Position numbers and translations under genes: made by a program | In this document: piece by piece, positions 45,463 to 53,687 of the stretch | How the letters are laid out: every line of letters begins with the position of its first letter | How positions within the stretch are numbered: position 1 is the stretch's first letter | The notes under the pieces: generated by a model | What the model was told of the DNA's origin: nothing | Seen by the model: only the letters and a program-made list of their open reading frames with translations | The model's database searches: none | Assembly (NCBI GenBank): GCA_015055625.1 | Contig: SVHU01000003.1 | Span: 1 to 64,000, forward strand | DNA: 64,000 bases | Source of the DNA: Clostridiales bacterium | GTDB lineage: Bacteria > Bacillota > Clostridia > Christensenellales > Pumilibacteraceae | Direction: 5' to 3'

Positions 45463-47604
45463 TTAGTAGGCTGTTTCAATCATTATTGCCGACAACGGAC
45501 TAACGGTGATTTCTACACTTTTGCCCTCTCCCTGTACTGCTCCATCGCAAGAGACGATTTCGTACTTTTTGTTTTCTGAAAAATCCACCTTGCATTGCTT
45601 TGGCTCTACGTTGTAGTTTACAATAAACTGTGCCTTTTTATTACCGTCGGTCCAAGCACTATAGTATACGTCGTCATGAAGAACTTCTTCGTTATCTCTT
45701 TGGTATACTACGTGCTTTGACGAGTCAATATTGAAGTTTTGAACCATCTGTCCGCTAAGTAAATATTGAGGATATGCTTTTCGCCAATAGTTCAAATTTT
45801 TAACCAGTTTTATTACTTCGTCTTGATTGGGTACGTTATCGTATTCTCTCCAACCCCAATTCCACATAATTTTCCCGCTATCGCTTAAAACTAAAGTAAG
45901 CATATCTCCAGCAATAAAGCTGTGAGCAATTCTCAAGCATAAACTTTCGGGCGATTTCTTGCAATTTATAAAATAATCTGTACATACCTGATTACCTGAA
46001 AAGTTATTAACGTATTCGTGATACAAATACCCGTATAACGGAACAGGCTTTCCGACATTATAGCATAGTTCGTATCGATTATCGCTAAATAGAAGTTCGG
46101 GAATATAGCTTTCTCCTGCTGCCGATTCACAACCCAAAAGCACTTTTCTTTCCTTCGTTACTTCATTAAGTCTGCCAAGTAATTTTTTCACAGCGTCAAT
46201 TTGCCACTTCCCGGGTACTGGTGGGTGACCGTGATTTTTACTATAGCAAAAATATGAATTTCCACCGTGATTTTGGTCTAAGATTTGAACGTAATCAATG
46301 CCCGAATCAACAATTTGCTTTAGTTCGTTCTTTAAAATGTTATAAAGCACCTCTGACGTAGGGCAAAAATCGTAACCGGAACGAATAAAATCGCATATAT
46401 GACTTTTTTCTACTATGCCTTGTGGCGAAGCACACATTTCTTTTTCGAAATTGTTTTCCAAATAATCGTTATGCCTATTATACTCTTTAACTAGTAAGCT
46501 TTGCTCTGTCCAGCCCAATCCACTGCAATACACACCGATTAGATTTCCTTGTTTGTGGAGAGCATCTATAAACTCTTTTAGGGAGTCTTCTCCGCCGTAT
46601 GGTGGCCAAACGTATGGTGGTGACCATGGTGCGCTTCCTTCCCAATGCATTAGGATAACCATAATTTTTGAGTCGAGCTCTTGCGACAATCGTTCGATAT
46701 GCGCCATTGCATTCATATACGGAAACATATTATTGGGATTCATAATATCCATATCATGCTTTCCTCTTATCGGATATGTTATAACAACGGGCGAATCTTT
46801 GTACCAATCGGGTAGATTTTCATTTTGGGTAATCTTCTTAAAATCAGACTGCTTGTTTTCTTCAAACCAGCCCCTGTAAATTTCTGCCGCTACCTGCCAA
46901 TCTCCCTCAAAAAATTTCATAACGAACGGGTAGTCTTGCTCATAGTCAGCACCAATCTGAGCACCTGTAAACAATCTAATATCAAATTCTATAGACTCGT
47001 TTTTATCCTGGAAATCAAATGATTTAACGTTGCCATTATTATCGTGTGTTGCAATATAAAGACCACCGTCTGCTCCATAATACGCCATACATTGCATTTG
47101 CACCATTCCGGGGAATATTGGCATAGATCCCTCTCCCGGATACTTAGGCTCTCTATATCCAAACCACCCCTTTTCTCTATAATTTATATCCTCAATGACT
47201 GCGCCTTCATTAAAACCCCACAAAATCTTGGACGTTCCGCCATTACCAATAAGATCATTAGGTACGGCAAAACAAGGACAACTTATCCATTCTATTGCCC
47301 TCTCTCCTTTATTTATTACCTTTGATTGCACCCTTATATCTTTATTAAACTTGAAATCAATAATAACCTCAAACTCGCTATTGAATGCAAAAACTAAACT
47401 TAACGCTTGATTTGACACGGTAAAATCCGTCAACTCTGCCATATCAGAATCAACTCGTGTCTCTTCCCCGTTTATATCGCGAAGCGACATCCTAAACAAC
47501 GGCGTTTCCTCTTTAATAAACTCTTTTTTGCCGTTCGATAAAGATTTTATTCTACCGTTTTCCTCATCAATTTCTACCGAATATAAAGCGTTTCCGATTA
47601 TCAT
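45463..47604 (-). CDS. DUF6259-type glycoside-hydrolase-like protein
   Basis: 713 residues, no signal peptide. An N-terminal beta-sandwich (1-235) is followed by a TIM-barrel DUF6259-like domain: 'VILMHWEGSAPWSPPYVWPPYGG' near 310, 'LIGVYCSGLGWTEQS' near 355, 'DYVQILDQNHGGNSYFCYSKNHGH' near 435 (candidate Asp), 'VLLGCESAAGESYIPELLF' near 490 (candidate Glu), then a small C-terminal beta domain. Related proteins sit in polysaccharide-utilisation clusters; specificity unknown. First gene of the operon, with a consensus promoter 42-70 bases upstream. Confidence 0.72.
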   Translation of the reverse strand: MIIGNALYSVEIDEENGRIKSLSNGKKEFIKEETPLFRMSLRDINGEETRVDSDMAELTDFTVSNQALSLVFAFNSEFEVIIDFKFNKDIRVQSKVINKGERAIEWISCPCFAVPNDLIGNGGTSKILWGFNEGAVIEDINYREKGWFGYREPKYPGEGSMPIFPGMVQMQCMAYYGADGGLYIATHDNNGNVKSFDFQDKNESIEFDIRLFTGAQIGADYEQDYPFVMKFFEGDWQVAAEIYRGWFEENKQSDFKKITQNENLPDWYKDSPVVITYPIRGKHDMDIMNPNNMFPYMNAMAHIERLSQELDSKIMVILMHWEGSAPWSPPYVWPPYGGEDSLKEFIDALHKQGNLIGVYCSGLGWTEQSLLVKEYNRHNDYLENNFEKEMCASPQGIVEKSHICDFIRSGYDFCPTSEVLYNILKNELKQIVDSGIDYVQILDQNHGGNSYFCYSKNHGHPPVPGKWQIDAVKKLLGRLNEVTKERKVLLGCESAAGESYIPELLFSDNRYELCYNVGKPVPLYGYLYHEYVNNFSGNQVCTDYFINCKKSPESLCLRIAHSFIAGDMLTLVLSDSGKIMWNWGWREYDNVPNQDEVIKLVKNLNYWRKAYPQYLLSGQMVQNFNIDSSKHVVYQRDNEEVLHDDVYYSAWTDGNKKAQFIVNYNVEPKQCKVDFSENKKYEIVSCDGAVQGEGKSVEITVSPLSAIMIETAY

Positions 47605-47645
47605 TGTTTAAGTACCTCTCATTTTCTTGATTTAATTATTATATA

Positions 47646-47674
47646 ATTATACCATCATTATAAAACCATGTCAA
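47646..47674 (-). promoter_or_regulatory. Sigma-A promoter of the glycosidase operon
   Basis: On the minus strand TTGACA (47669-47674), 17 bases, TATAAT (47646-47651). Confidence 0.8.
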
Positions 47675-47894
47675 TAACGAAAAAATAAAACCCTCTCAAC
47701 TATTCGTGTAGTTGTGGGAAAATATTCTATTAAGAGTAAAAAAATAAAGGAAAACACTGCACTATTAATGAAGTCACCATGTTCATCTCTTGGTTGGTTC
47801 ATCCAATGATTATTTTCAGCCTTAGGACGTTCAAAATCAAAGATAATACCAGCGTTTCCCTTAATGAATATGTATTTGATTATTGTAATAAAAA

Positions 47895-48025
47895 CAGTCG
47901 CATCTGAACGTGAGTTCAAACGCGACTGCTTTTGGCGGAGCGTGTGAAACGTAAAACTACTTGGGTAGAATAATGCAAATTAGCTCACCCATAAGATAAA
48001 AATTTATAGGTTTATGTAACCCTCC
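47895..48025. repeat. Tail-only copy of the structured repeat, with hairpin
   Basis: A terminator-like hairpin (CAGTCGC…GCGACTG enclosing TGAAC-GTGA-GTTCA, 47896-47930) followed by TTTTGGCGGAGCGTGTGAAACG and then the flank through CTACTTGGGTAGAATAATGC. It is nearly the same as 40059-40135, but the junction is absent. The rest of 47675-48033 contains one 82-codon minus-strand frame (…DFERPKAENNHWMNQPRDEH…) that may be a relic; I do not call it a gene. Confidence 0.65.
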
Positions 48026-48033
48026 CAATGCTA

Positions 48034-49131
48034 TTAAAAAGGCATATCATCTTCATTAGTTGTTTTCTCTTCTTTTAATGATGATAAAGTTTTTGCGTAA
48101 CTACTTTTTAATATAAATAAGAGTGCGTACACTCTATTATATAAATATTCAATAAATAAAGGATTTTCTATAGGCTCACGAATTTTTTGTGAACTACTAA
48201 CATATTCGTTATGCCTAATATCAAAATAATCATTAACAATTTTTTGTATTTCTTTTACTTCCGTTTTAATCACAGCATATACTTTTGATGTTTCACAACC
48301 TATCAATTTCGCACATTTTTGTTCCAATTCTTTTCCTTCAACGCAATTATCTTTTATTAAAGAAAGAATATATTGTAAACTGTCTGTTATATAATTTAGA
48401 GCAGTATGCTTATCTAATTTTTCAGTTCCCAAAATTTTGTCTTCAGCCCAAAAAATTTTACTTTCAAGCATAGGATAGTTAATTATCGCAGGATTATTCT
48501 CTGAGGTTTTATATCCTTTCTTTATGATTTTGCCGCTTGCTAGTTTATAAGGGAGATTAAACTTTGAAAATGTCTTATTGACAATTTTAGTATATTCATA
48601 TCTATTTTCAACAAATTGCCCATAGAATAATTCAATATACATTTTTAAATCATTTATAGTGATAAGTGATTTTTCAAAACGATTGTCATAGTCTAAACCA
48701 AACATTTTGGTAAATTCTAGTGACATATTTATATCTAAATAATAAGTTCCACCATTCCAATTATCATATCTGATATAAAAAGATTTTAGAATATTCAGGG
48801 ATGGTAATTCTTCTTCAGTCCATAACTTGAAACTATTCCAAAATTGTTTAATAGGTTCAACTTCTTTTAAAAAATTGATTTTGTCAACTTCTATTTGCTC
48901 TAATATAGTTAAACATTTTGATACAGCTGATAATTCTTCTTGCCAATTATAATTATCATTATAGTCTACAATAATATTTTGAATTTGTTCTAAGTAATAT
49001 TTTAATTCTGGGTATTGTAACTTTTCAGATTCTTTTAATTTGTCCATATACGCATCAAAACTAGTATGATTACGTAATGACGATAAAATATCTATTAAGC
49101 GTTTAATTTCGGTTTTTAATATACTCTGCAT
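48034..49131 (-). CDS. Unknown protein in a restriction island
   Basis: 365 residues from the ATG at 49131 (AGAGGT upstream), overlapping nothing; the longer frame would overlap the methyltransferase end. Helical, Lys/Glu-rich, no recognised motif (IKRLIDILSSLRNHTSFDAY, ELPSLNILKSFYIRYDNWNGG). It follows the methyltransferase by 7 bases, so it is in the same operon. It may be a partner of the restriction-modification genes. Confidence 0.65.
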   Translation of the reverse strand: MQSILKTEIKRLIDILSSLRNHTSFDAYMDKLKESEKLQYPELKYYLEQIQNIIVDYNDNYNWQEELSAVSKCLTILEQIEVDKINFLKEVEPIKQFWNSFKLWTEEELPSLNILKSFYIRYDNWNGGTYYLDINMSLEFTKMFGLDYDNRFEKSLITINDLKMYIELFYGQFVENRYEYTKIVNKTFSKFNLPYKLASGKIIKKGYKTSENNPAIINYPMLESKIFWAEDKILGTEKLDKHTALNYITDSLQYILSLIKDNCVEGKELEQKCAKLIGCETSKVYAVIKTEVKEIQKIVNDYFDIRHNEYVSSSQKIREPIENPLFIEYLYNRVYALLFILKSSYAKTLSSLKEEKTTNEDDMPF

Positions 49132-49138
49132 AATACCT

Positions 49139-49924
49139 CTAGTTTTTCTTAAATACAAACAAATACTCGTGAGCGAGTAGTAAGAAATTGTGTTTTATAC
49201 TGTTTGTTTTCCAAAAGCCTGTTGCTTTACAATTGTGTTGTTCTTTTATAATAATCTCTTTTGTCTTAAAGCCTGCAAGTTCAAAAATTCGCATTGTTTC
49301 AAATGCAAGTGGTTGCACCATACCGTTTTTACGAGTATCGCCCATTAAAATAGCGCAGAACTTACCTTTTTTTAGAACTCTGAAACTTTCTTCCGCAACT
49401 TTGCCTATTTCCATTAAAAACGATTTAATAGGTAAGTGGGATAAATCGCCGTCTATATCTTCACTGTATTGAATAATATCGGCATAAGGTGGATGGGTAC
49501 AAATCAGGTCAACGCTTTCGTCGGGCAAATCCAACTTTCGAGCATCGCCAAGACGAATAGATATATCTACGTTAGAATCAAACTCAAAATTACACTTATT
49601 ACGAGATAATTCTACCGCATTAGGGTTTATATCAACACCTATAAAATTTCTGCCTGTAAGTTTAGCTTCAACGGCAGTCGTGCCTCCGCCCGCAAATTGA
49701 TCTAAAACTGTGTCGCCTTCGCTAGAATATCTTAAAATAATATTTCGAGGAATATAAGGCGACCAATTACCACGATATTTAGCGTCGTGAGTTGCCCATT
49801 TCCCACGATTAGGGAACGCCCAAACGGTATTTGTTTCAAGCTCGAAATTTTCGGGTTGTTTGGAAATGTAAGTATTAACTTGGTTTTGTGTGTAACGAAG
49901 TTCACAAAAACCATAAAATTTGCA
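49139..49924 (-). pseudogene. DNA methyltransferase with start codon out of frame
   Basis: A continuous frame of about 261 codons: KFYGFCELRYTQNQVNTYIS, then FPNRGKWATHDAKYRGNWSP, motif I VLDQFAGGGTT, GVDINP, and motif IV THPPYADII (TSPPY-like, N6-adenine or N4-cytosine type), ending LLLAHEYLFVFKK. There is no ATG, GTG or TTG in frame near its 5' end; the frame begins right after the stop of the upstream gene. The expected start overlaps that stop (TAATG, 49923-49927) but is one base out of frame: ATG-C-AAA-TTT-TAT. Removing the C gives MKFYGFCELR. Thus it is probably disabled, or a sequencing error is present. A TTG at 49534 gives only the last 131 residues. Confidence 0.72.
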
Positions 49925-50128
49925 TTAGTCCACAATTATTTCCTTGCTAATAATGCCTCTCTCATTAAAACCACATTCTATAATCCATGGATTTTCTTTC
50001 AGTAAAATTTTACGCGCATTCTCCTCATCTGCCCCCATGGCAAATCCTAATATTTGCAAATTTTCTACAGTTTCACCTGTTGGGCTTTCCGTGCACCCTT
50101 CTTCTGTATAAAAAACAAATTCTCTCAT
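49925..50128 (-). CDS. Small protein between DpnI and methyltransferase genes
   Basis: 67 residues (MREFVFYTEEGCTESPTGET … NPWIIECGFNERGIISKEII). Soluble, acidic. Its start overlaps the DpnI stop by 4 bases, and its stop overlaps the presumed methyltransferase ATG, so the genes form one translationally coupled operon. Family not recognised. Confidence 0.65.
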   Translation of the reverse strand: MREFVFYTEEGCTESPTGETVENLQILGFAMGADEENARKILLKENPWIIECGFNERGIISKEIIVD

Positions 50129-50895
50129 TTTATTTTCCTATATTGACCGTGTCCTAAAAACTCTATGAATCCCAAATCTCGTAATTGCTGTAATTGCTGT
50201 CGTATTTTTGCTTGTATATTATTGTTGTTTGGATGCTTAACGGATAAAAAATCACAAAACTCATACATCATTGACAAAGAAAAGATATCAAATTGTACGC
50301 TGTTTATGCATGTCAGCACATCCAAAAGCCATCCTCTGGCATTTAGGTCATCAGTTGCTAAAAGCTTTCCTCTATTAACCTTTTGTATTACGGCTTGAAT
50401 ACTATTTATTTTGCCATTTTCTATAATATTAACTCGCCCCTGTTCGGGTATTTTACCTATTAAAATATTACAGCCAACCCACCCCGCTCGACGAGCTGTT
50501 TCAGCCAAAGGCTTTCGTTTTTCTATAATGTCTGGCACAAAAAAATGTTTGGGTATTAAAATCAAATCTTTAACACAATCATCCTCGATTGAATAGTTCA
50601 TAAAAAAGAAATCGGGATTTTGATTGCTGGTAATACGCTCAATCATCGTTTCATACGCACCGTCATTGATTTTTTTAGTTAAAGACCCCGTCTTGCTTTT
50701 TAACTCAAACTCGTTTTTGCAGCTCGGACAATAAAAATCCGCAACGGGACGATTATTTTCAAAATGGTTTATATGCAAATTCCCACAACGAGGACAGTAC
50801 ATATTTTGAGCAACCCAATTTTCAGTCTTTATTCGAGCAATTTGACTAGCGCTGTGATATTGCGATACATCTACGTGTGAAAAATTAACGTTCAT
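50125..50895 (-). CDS. dpnI: DpnI-type methyl-directed restriction endonuclease
   Basis: 256 residues from the ATG at 50895 (AAGGGAAT upstream), the same size as DpnI (about 254). The sequence is recognisable over its length: zinc CPRC (34-37) and CPSC (56-59), HFENNRPVADFYC, catalytic Asp53 and Glu64-Leu-Lys66 (FELKSK), NDGAYETMIERI, 'RKPLAETARRAGWVGCNI', and a C-terminal winged helix (KIRQQLQQLRDLGFIEFLGH). DpnI cuts GATC only when the adenine is methylated, so it destroys incoming Dam-modified DNA. It requires the host not to methylate GATC. Confidence 0.93.
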   Translation of the reverse strand: MNVNFSHVDVSQYHSASQIARIKTENWVAQNMYCPRCGNLHINHFENNRPVADFYCPSCKNEFELKSKTGSLTKKINDGAYETMIERITSNQNPDFFFMNYSIEDDCVKDLILIPKHFFVPDIIEKRKPLAETARRAGWVGCNILIGKIPEQGRVNIIENGKINSIQAVIQKVNRGKLLATDDLNARGWLLDVLTCINSVQFDIFSLSMMYEFCDFLSVKHPNNNNIQAKIRQQLQQLRDLGFIEFLGHGQYRKIK

Positions 50896-51082
50896 TTTTA
50901 TTCCCTTGGCTATATCTAATAGTGCGTTTATCAATAGGCTTTTCGGCGGTGCTTGGGATAATCCACATATTACCGACCATCATTGCACCTTTAATGCGTT
51001 CTTCCGCGCATAAAATTGCAACGCGTCTTTGAGAAATATTCCATTTTTCTGCTGCCTCTTTTGCTGACATATAACTAAGCAT
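50885..51082 (-). CDS. Small helix-turn-helix protein upstream of dpnI
   Basis: 65 residues from the ATG at 51082 (GAGGTGAT upstream). It has a MerR/excisionase-like winged helix (YMSAKEAAEKWNISQRRVAI, ERIKGAMMVGNMWIIP). It overlaps the dpnI start by 11 bases. Probable controller of the restriction operon. Confidence 0.75.
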   Translation of the reverse strand: MLSYMSAKEAAEKWNISQRRVAILCAEERIKGAMMVGNMWIIPSTAEKPIDKRTIRYSQGNKNER

Positions 51083-51376
51083 AAATATCACCTCAAATAT
51101 GATATATATATTATATTCCAAATCTCGAATAATAGCAAGCGAAATCTTGTTAAAAATGATATATTGTTCACATTTATTTGCAAACACTAGACTATTCACC
51201 CTAATTACCCATAAGTTCCCTTGAATACCCTATGTGGTTGTGGGACGTGTGCTTGTCTTGATACAAGTCGGCTCGCTTTTGCAAAAAGAAAAAAGCCCTT
51301 ACAAAAGGACTTTATAATAGAAAAATAACCTAACCAAGAACTAAAGTTCGGATTAGGTAAGGATAATTTTTTGCGA

Positions 51377-51530
51377 GGGATAGCGGTTGCGGACTTTTGC
51401 GCAACCTTTAGAACTAACGCTAACGCGTTGGTTCACGAACGATTTTTGCTAAAGCAAAATATCGTTCGCTATCCCGAATTCTCACTGCAAATAAAAATGG
51501 ACTATCGACTGATAGTCCATTTTTATTTGG
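51377..51530 (+). ncRNA. Structured repeat, copy C (best-formed)
   Basis: Perfect 9-bp outer stem GGGATAGCG (51377-51385) / CGCTATCCC (51467-51475). Inside: GGTTGCG…CGCAACC (51385-51406), GAAC-AACGC…GCGTT-GTTC (51411-51434), CGAACGAT…ATCGTTCG with inner TTTTGC/GCAAAA (51436-51468). Then GAATTCTCACTGC and a terminator hairpin (AAAAATGGACTATC/GATAGTCCATTTTT, 51493-51525) leading directly into TGGCGGAGAGAG, a tRNA-Ser 3' end. The 51083-51376 stretch upstream shows only a hairpin with GTCCTAATCC-like words and no gene. Confidence 0.6.
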
Positions 51531-51548
51531 CGGAGAGAGAGGGATTCG
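51528..51548 (-). repeat. 21-bp tRNA-Ser 3'-end fragment (relic att site)
   Basis: Identical to the last 21 bp of the tRNA-Ser gene at 56469-56489, then diverges. A further tRNA-like piece (CGTTCGAATCCC, 51632 area, opposite strand, next to a GAGCC/GGCTC hairpin) lies before the full 60-bp att copy. Together they suggest earlier integrations at this tRNA. Confidence 0.65.
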
Positions 51549-51705
51549 CTCCGTTTCGCTTTCGCTTCACTATCACGCCTGTCAGGAAAACGCTTGATTC
51601 ACGCGCGTTTTGAGCCTATGGCTCAACCTGCCGTTCGAATCCCTTTTATCTCTCAAGTAAAACAAAACCCCACTTAAACCACAAGGGTTCAAATGGGGTT
51701 TTGTA

Positions 51706-51765
51706 TGGCGGAGAGAGAGGGATTCGAACCCTCGGTACGCGATTAACGTACGCACGCTTTCCAAG
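51706..51765 (-). repeat. attL: 60-bp copy of tRNA-Ser 3' half
   Basis: Identical to 56469-56528, then sequence changes (CCAAGGGTAAC here; CCAAGCGTGTG at the tRNA). The identity ends inside the anticodon stem/loop, the usual crossover point for tyrosine integrases. Confidence 0.85.
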
Positions 51766-51872
51766 GGTAACTAATCAAAAAACGGCACTTTAATCGAAGA
51801 TTAAAAGCCTATACTAAAACAAAAATTTTCCCTTATTTAACCCAACAAAGCAAAAGTACCGACTAACTCTAA

Positions 51873-52065
51873 CCCGCGCATATTAATGGGGAGTTCAAGA
51901 GGGAGCGCCCTCTTGTGATACAGTCTATACAAAACAACGGGAGTATAGACGTCAACGGAAGATGCGCGGAGTATAACACGGAATAACCCACAAACTCCCC
52001 ACTAAAGATATAATACCGCTTGCGGTAACGATTCCTTTCTCCTTGCGTTACTAAAGGCGGTATTA
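51873..52065 (+). other. Hairpin-rich element end, candidate replication origin
   Basis: No gene in 51766-52094. Nested inverted repeats: CCGCGCAT/ATGCGCGG (51874-51881, 51962-51969), GTCTATAC/GTATAGAC (51923-51930, 51943-51950), an AAGAGGG-AGCG-CCCTCTT hairpin (51897-51914), and TAATACCGC/GCGGTATTA (52011-52019, 52057-52065). Directly upstream of the rolling-circle Rep gene, so a double- or single-strand origin is likely (inference). Confidence 0.55.
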
Positions 52066-52094
52066 TTTCTATAAAAAATAACGAGGTAAAAACA

Positions 52095-53072
52095 ATGCAA
52101 ACTGCTTATGTAACAAGTAAGACGTTTGCGGACGGCAGTATAGAAACAAGAATAAAAATAAACCCTATAATAACGGAAACTAAAATTGCAAGGGCATTAA
52201 GAAGTAGACGACTTAACAAAGAACTAAAAGAAATAGAACGAAAAAAACTAATAAAACAATTAAACGCAATACCGTTTACTTCACCCGACTACCAAAAACA
52301 AAGATACAAAATTGAACGAAGACTTAATTTGCGCAACGTGGAGAACGTGCGCCGTTCGGCAAACCGAGCAAGACAAAATTTATACGATATATGTAAAAGC
52401 AACGATTTTTCATATTTCGTAACACTCACGTTTGATAAAACGAAAATAAACCGACTAAACGACCACGCAGTAAAACGCGCTTTTACTACGTGGGCAAATT
52501 ACATTAGAAAACAATTCCCAAATATGTACTATATCGCAACCCCCGAATATCATAAAAAGGGCGGTTTGCATTTTCATTTGCTCGTAGGCGGTATAACTAT
52601 GAGCGAATTAAAATGTGAACCGTCCAAAGACATTAACGGCTTGTACATATTCAAAAACGGAAAGCAAATATATAACATAACCGCGTGGAAAAAAGGTTTT
52701 TCGACTTTATCGAAAATCGAAAATCAAGAGGCGTCAAAGCACTACGTTTGTAAATATATCACTAAACAAAATCTAGACGATAGATTTTTCGGAAAGCGTA
52801 GGTACTACACTAGCCGAAATATCAATCGTCCTACTATTGAAAAATGGCAAACTTCCCCCGAAGATGTCCTTGACGATTTTCCAGAACAAATATTTTTAAT
52901 TAACTATTTTGACCCCCGGAAGAGATACGCGGTTCTTACGCATGACGGTAACGGAGTTATTGAGGATCGCAACGGACAAGGAGTTTGGAGCGCTTGCGCC
53001 CAAACCCTTGCCGTTGTCAATAACTCCACGTACTGCAAAGAACCCTCAAGTGTGTCCGCTTACTCGACATAA
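52095..53072 (+). CDS. Rolling-circle replication initiator (HUH, ORF2/G2P type)
   Basis: 325 residues. Basic helical N-terminus (1-100), motif I FVTLTFD (108-114), HUH motif LHFHLLV with His159 and His161, and motif III ASKHYVCKYITK with Tyr217/Tyr221. 'YIATPEYHKKGGLHFH' is typical of the REP_ORF2-G2P proteins of inoviruses and small plasmids. It would nick the element at its origin and stay linked to the 5' end. The gene follows a hairpin-rich region and has GAGGT upstream. The last 50 residues after 'DPRKRYAVLT' look like read-through of low-conservation sequence. Confidence 0.85.
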   Translation: MQTAYVTSKTFADGSIETRIKINPIITETKIARALRSRRLNKELKEIERKKLIKQLNAIPFTSPDYQKQRYKIERRLNLRNVENVRRSANRARQNLYDICKSNDFSYFVTLTFDKTKINRLNDHAVKRAFTTWANYIRKQFPNMYYIATPEYHKKGGLHFHLLVGGITMSELKCEPSKDINGLYIFKNGKQIYNITAWKKGFSTLSKIENQEASKHYVCKYITKQNLDDRFFGKRRYYTSRNINRPTIEKWQTSPEDVLDDFPEQIFLINYFDPRKRYAVLTHDGNGVIEDRNGQGVWSACAQTLAVVNNSTYCKEPSSVSAYST

Positions 53073-53184
53073 AGGACACTTAATAGTAATTGCTATTAAG
53101 GGCATACGCAAAAATGCACTCAAGTGCAAAAATAAATAAAAGCAAGACTAAAGAAAACTTTGCTTGACGTCATACAAAAACAAG

Positions 53185-53219
53185 AAAAGCGCAAAGGTAA
53201 AAACCCTTGCGCAATTTTA
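53185..53219 (+). terminator. Terminator after Rep
   Basis: AAAAGCGCAA(A)GG and CC(C)TTGCGCAATTTT arms. Confidence 0.75.
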
Positions 53220-53228
53220 CGTTATAAA

Positions 53229-53262
53229 AGTAATACGTTTTAGACGTCTAAAATGTATTACT
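53229..53262. repeat. 34-bp near-perfect palindrome
   Basis: AGTAATACGTTTTAGAC meets its own complement GTCTAAAATGTATTACT without a loop; one mismatched pair. There is no T run, so it is not a simple terminator. It lies between convergent rep and repressor genes. Confidence 0.75.
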
Positions 53263-53275
53263 ACTTACTGCAGTA

Positions 53276-53551
53276 CTAATTAAAAGTATTGTTATGCGTT
53301 TCTCCGTTAAACGTGTAATGTTTTATATTTGAGTTCCGTGTTCCGTCCTCATTTTCTAAGCCTAAAAGATAGTCCGACGACACGTCAAAGTATACTGCAA
53401 GTGTACGTAAATATGTAATTTTAGGTTCGCTTATTCCATCACACCAATTACAAACACTTTGTTTGCTACATTGTAAATCTTTAGCAAGTTTATACATAGT
53501 AATACCATTTTCGGCTAAAAGTTTTTTTAATCTAATTGAAAAAACGTCCAT
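53276..53551 (-). CDS. XRE-family repressor of the element
   Basis: 91 residues. Helix-turn-helix 8-60 (LLAENGITMYKLAKDLQCSK then QSVCNWCDGISEPKITYL), a short Asp/Asn-rich tail (YLLGLENEDGT…). Divergent from the small-gene operon over a promoter containing repeated operators, so it acts as a cI-like switch. GGAGGG precedes the ATG. Confidence 0.88.
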   Translation of the reverse strand: MDVFSIRLKKLLAENGITMYKLAKDLQCSKQSVCNWCDGISEPKITYLRTLAVYFDVSSDYLLGLENEDGTRNSNIKHYTFNGETHNNTFN

Positions 53552-53586
53552 AAAATATCCCTCCTAAAAAAATTATACTAAAAAAA

Positions 53587-53654
53587 TGGACTATTTGCTT
53601 GACAAGTCCACTACAATGGACTATAATAAGCATATAGTCCACTTTAATGGACTA
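53587..53654 (+). promoter_or_regulatory. Switch region: promoter with repeated AGTCCA-N6-TGGACT operators
   Basis: Two palindromes (53605-53622 and 53635-53654) and one half-site TGGACT (53587-53592) spaced about 30-31 bp. A rightward promoter (TTGACA 53599-53604, spacing 17, TATAAT 53622-53627) encloses operator 1 between its -35 and -10. The leftward -10 for the repressor (near 53570) is beside the half-site. Confidence 0.85.
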
Positions 53655-53687
53655 AAACTAAACTAATAAAAGGACGGTAAAAGAAAA

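Noticed and set aside
47671-47919. 82-codon minus-strand frame
   Set aside because: It spans a promoter and a terminator hairpin of the repeat family; possibly a relic but not a supportable gene.
49732-49935. 67-codon frame over the methyltransferase 5' part
   Set aside because: It is an alternative frame of the methyltransferase; the methyltransferase frame gives recognisable motifs over the same bases.
51582-51764. 60-codon frame in tRNA fragments
   Set aside because: Classic spurious frame from tRNA-Ser sequence and terminator hairpins.
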